DNA from: Acidocella aminolytica 101 = DSM 11237 | GTDB taxonomy: Bacteria > Pseudomonadota > Alphaproteobacteria > Acetobacterales > Acetobacteraceae | NCBI RefSeq assembly: GCF_900129125.1 | Contig: NZ_FQVJ01000015.1 | Span: 20,960 to 84,959, forward strand | DNA length: 64,000 nucleotides | Direction: 5' to 3' | Shown: positions 62,297 to 64,000 of the stretch, in pieces | How the letters are laid out: each line of letters opens with the position of its first letter | How positions within the stretch are numbered: position 1 is the first letter of the stretch | The notes under the pieces: model-generated | The model's database searches: none | The model's input: only the letters and a program-made list of their open reading frames with translations | Told to the model about the DNA's origin: nothing | Program-made: the position numbers and the translations under genes

Positions 62297-63508
62297 ATGA
62301 CGTTGATTGATTTGATCGACACCCATGAGGCAACGCGGGAGGAGTTTCTGGCCCGGCTGGTGCGCCAGCCCTCCGACAATCCACCAGGACATTGTGCCGC
62401 CCATGCTAAGTTGACGGCGGAGCTGCTGGAAGGGCTGGGGTTCCACGTGGAACGGCATAAGGTGCCGAATGCCTTGGTGGCGGCGCATGGTATGATGAGC
62501 TGCACCAACCTCATTGTGCGTCATGGTTTTGGCCCTGGTCCGACCATCGCGCTGAATGCCCATGGCGATGTGGTGCCGCCCGGTGAGGGGTGGAGTGCCG
62601 ACCCTTACGGCGCGGAGATCCGGGAGGGCTGGATGTATGGACGCGGGGTGGCGGTGTCGAAATCCGATATTTGCTCTTACGCGTTTGCGTTGAAGGCGCT
62701 GAAGGAAAGCGGCTTGCCCTTGGCGGGGACGGTGGAACTGCACATCACTTACGATGAGGAAACGGGCGGAGAGATTGGGCCAGGCTGGCTGCTTTCAGAA
62801 GGGCTGACAAAGCCGAATTACGCCATCGCCGCCGGGTTTTCATATAATGTGGTGATGGCGCATAATGGCTGTTTGCATCTGGAGGTTACGGTGCTGGGCC
62901 GGTCCGCCCATGCCGCGAAGCCGGAGACGGGTATTGATGCGTTGCAGGCCGCGACATGTGTGCTGAATGCGCTCTATGCGGAACGGGGCCGGTTGCAAGA
63001 GCAGGTTTCCAAGATTCCGGGCATTGGCGCGCCAGGGCTGACGGTAGGGCTGATTTCTGGCGGGATTAACACCAATGTGGTGCCGGATAAGGTGACGCTG
63101 CGGCTGGATCGGCGCATTACCCCGGACGAAAACCCCGAGACGGTGGAGGCGGAACTGCGCGGGTTGATTGCTCAGGCAGTGCAACTGACGCCTGGGGCCG
63201 AGGTGGAGATGAAGTGCGTGCTGCTGGCCTTGCCGTTGACACCCTTGGCGGGGGCGGAAAGGCTCGCCGAGGCGCTGACCCGGCGCGGGACGGAGATTTT
63301 TGGCGAACAAATCGGCACCATGGGTGTGCCGCTTTATACTGATGCGCGGCATTACGCCGCCGCCGGTGTGCCGATTGTGCTGTATGGCGCCGGGCCGCGC
63401 AGCATTGAGGAGGCTAATGCCCACCGCGCGGATGAACGCTTGCCGCTGGCGGATTTACATCGGGCGACGAAGGTGGTCGCGTTGGCGCTGGCGGATTTGT
63501 TGCGGTGA
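62297..63508 (+). CDS. M20-family metallohydrolase (ArgE/DapE-like)
   Basis: A 403-residue M20 peptidase/deacylase, with metal-site motifs NAHGDVVPPGEGW, GRGVAVSKSD and the catalytic DEETGGEIG. The C-terminal half has a lid domain around residue 190 (LEVTVLGRSAHAAKPETGIDALQAA). It is like acetylornithine deacetylase/succinyl-diaminopimelate desuccinylase and not like AllC-type allantoate amidohydrolases. It is divergent from uraD across 72 bases, so it may act on a ureide or other N-acyl compound; substrate unknown. Confidence 0.85.
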   Translation: MTLIDLIDTHEATREEFLARLVRQPSDNPPGHCAAHAKLTAELLEGLGFHVERHKVPNALVAAHGMMSCTNLIVRHGFGPGPTIALNAHGDVVPPGEGWSADPYGAEIREGWMYGRGVAVSKSDICSYAFALKALKESGLPLAGTVELHITYDEETGGEIGPGWLLSEGLTKPNYAIAAGFSYNVVMAHNGCLHLEVTVLGRSAHAAKPETGIDALQAATCVLNALYAERGRLQEQVSKIPGIGAPGLTVGLISGGINTNVVPDKVTLRLDRRITPDENPETVEAELRGLIAQAVQLTPGAEVEMKCVLLALPLTPLAGAERLAEALTRRGTEIFGEQIGTMGVPLYTDARHYAAAGVPIVLYGAGPRSIEEANAHRADERLPLADLHRATKVVALALADLLR

Positions 63509-63620
63509 GTGGTGGATTGAATTCTGCCTTTTCTTGAGTTGGATATTTCAAACTCAAAACAAGAGGCGTGGATTCCTCGCCGCGTCATTCTCCCTAACTG
63601 TGATCGTATGAGGCGATGAT

Positions 63621-64000
63621 TATGAGACCTGTGCGCGGGTAGGGTTGCAACGGCTCGGATTTATCTGATTCTTTATGGTGACGAATTGGAGGTTGAGATG
63701 CCGCGTCGCCGGATTGGACAGGAAGCATTGCATTTTCCTGATAGCGGGTGTGGTAGATCGTCCCTGGACCAGCTCTCGGGCTTGATTGATTGGGCACCAC
63801 TTGAAGCCATACTGGATGACATTTACGGCGCGTCGAAAGGTGAAGCAGCCTGGCCGCCTCTGGCCTTGTTTAAGGCGATGTTGCTGGCGGTTTGGTATGA
63901 TCTCTCGGATGTGAAACTGTCGGAAGCCTTGGATGATCGCGCGTCATTCCGGCGGTTTTGCGGTTTTTCCTCACAGGAGGCGACGCCGGAACGGACGGCG
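63621..64000 (+). mobile_element. Left part of an IS5-family insertion sequence (cut by the window)
   Basis: The window ends inside an IS. Its left end is probably near GAGACCTGTGCGCGGG (63621 onwards), a start typical of IS5-group terminal repeats (GAGAC...), preceded by TTA. The exact boundary, the right end and any target duplication cannot be seen. A transposase gene follows at 63698. Confidence 0.6.
63698..64000 (+). CDS. IS5-family transposase, N-terminal part
   Basis: 101 residues are seen before the window ends. The protein starts MPRRRIGQEALHFPD, with DQLSGLIDWAPLEAILDDIYGASKGEAAWPPLALFK, LAVWYDLSDVKLSEALDDRASFRRFCGF and TPERTA, the typical N-terminal DUF772-like region of IS5 transposases of the IS1031 subgroup that is common in acetic acid bacteria and relatives. 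GGAGG stands seven bases before the ATG. The catalytic DDE residues lie beyond the window, so its integrity is unknown. Confidence 0.9.
   Translation, partial: MPRRRIGQEALHFPDSGCGRSSLDQLSGLIDWAPLEAILDDIYGASKGEAAWPPLALFKAMLLAVWYDLSDVKLSEALDDRASFRRFCGFSSQEATPERTA

Noticed and set aside
63534..63557. TTGAGTT/AACTCAA stem-loop after the M20 hydrolase gene as a terminator
   Set aside because: Weak AT-rich 7-bp stem with no following T-run on the plus strand.

Overview
The window is a GC-rich (visibly well above 60% by eye) bacterial chromosome segment. The aerobic CobG/CobN-type cobalamin pathway, TonB/ExbBD iron uptake, an IS5-group transposase and the general protein style suggest an alphaproteobacterium, most likely an Acetobacteraceae member of the Acidocella/Acidiphilium type. 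The phylum-level placement is fairly secure. The family is an inference from resemblance only; no rRNA or tRNA gene is present to confirm it.

Layout. (1) 1-13058: the 3' tail of a cobalamin riboswitch, then a tightly overlapping corrin-ring cluster: DUF1636 protein, cobW, cobN, cobG, cobH, cobI, cobJ, [cobK on the minus strand], cobL, cobE, cobM, cobB, cobF. (2) 13059-15165: a nitric-oxide module, nsrR divergent from a group III truncated globin and flavohemoglobin hmp, with two NsrR-type operators between them. (3) 15176-19855: minus-strand operon of an AI-2E-family permease, a Ca2+/cation antiporter and a P2A-type ATPase. (4) 20.0-22.0 kb: a lower-GC patch with a 64-aa gene and a frameshifted membrane-protein gene. 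(5) 22054-32654: DMT exporter and AraC regulator, then a TolC-adaptor-RND efflux operon with a YVTN propeller, divergent from a two-component system. (6) 32664-43096: iron region on the minus strand, fetAB, TonB-dependent receptor, exbB-exbD-tonB, ferric-type ABC transporter, an FTR1-like membrane protein and a 55-aa membrane protein. (7) 43267-49714: RpiR regulator and the late cobalamin genes (cobV, cobU, cobP divergent from alpha-ribazole phosphatase, cobD, cobC, bluB). (8) 49641-53654: hydrolase, nitrilase-family enzyme, rplY, pth, ychF. (9) 53810-60477: cytochrome bd oxidase cydAB with an extended cydX, an additional 32-aa membrane microprotein, an exact FNR-type box, and cydDC. (10) 60539-64000: purine/ureide catabolism (puuE, uraH, uraD), an M20 hydrolase, and the left part of an IS5-family insertion sequence that runs off the window.

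Together the two cob clusters cover most of aerobic B12 synthesis, from precorrin-2 methylation through cobalt insertion to lower-ligand synthesis (bluB) and nucleotide-loop assembly. cobA, the chelatase partners cobS/cobT, cobO and cobQ are not in the window. The NO module and the FNR-box cytochrome bd operon fit an aerobe that meets microaerobic and nitrosative conditions. The two most interesting less-described items are the cyd operon tail (two-helix CydX plus a translationally coupled 32-aa membrane peptide) and the iron ABC operon ending in an FTR1-like protein and a 55-aa membrane peptide, with an apparent homopolymer frameshift at the end of its ATPase gene.
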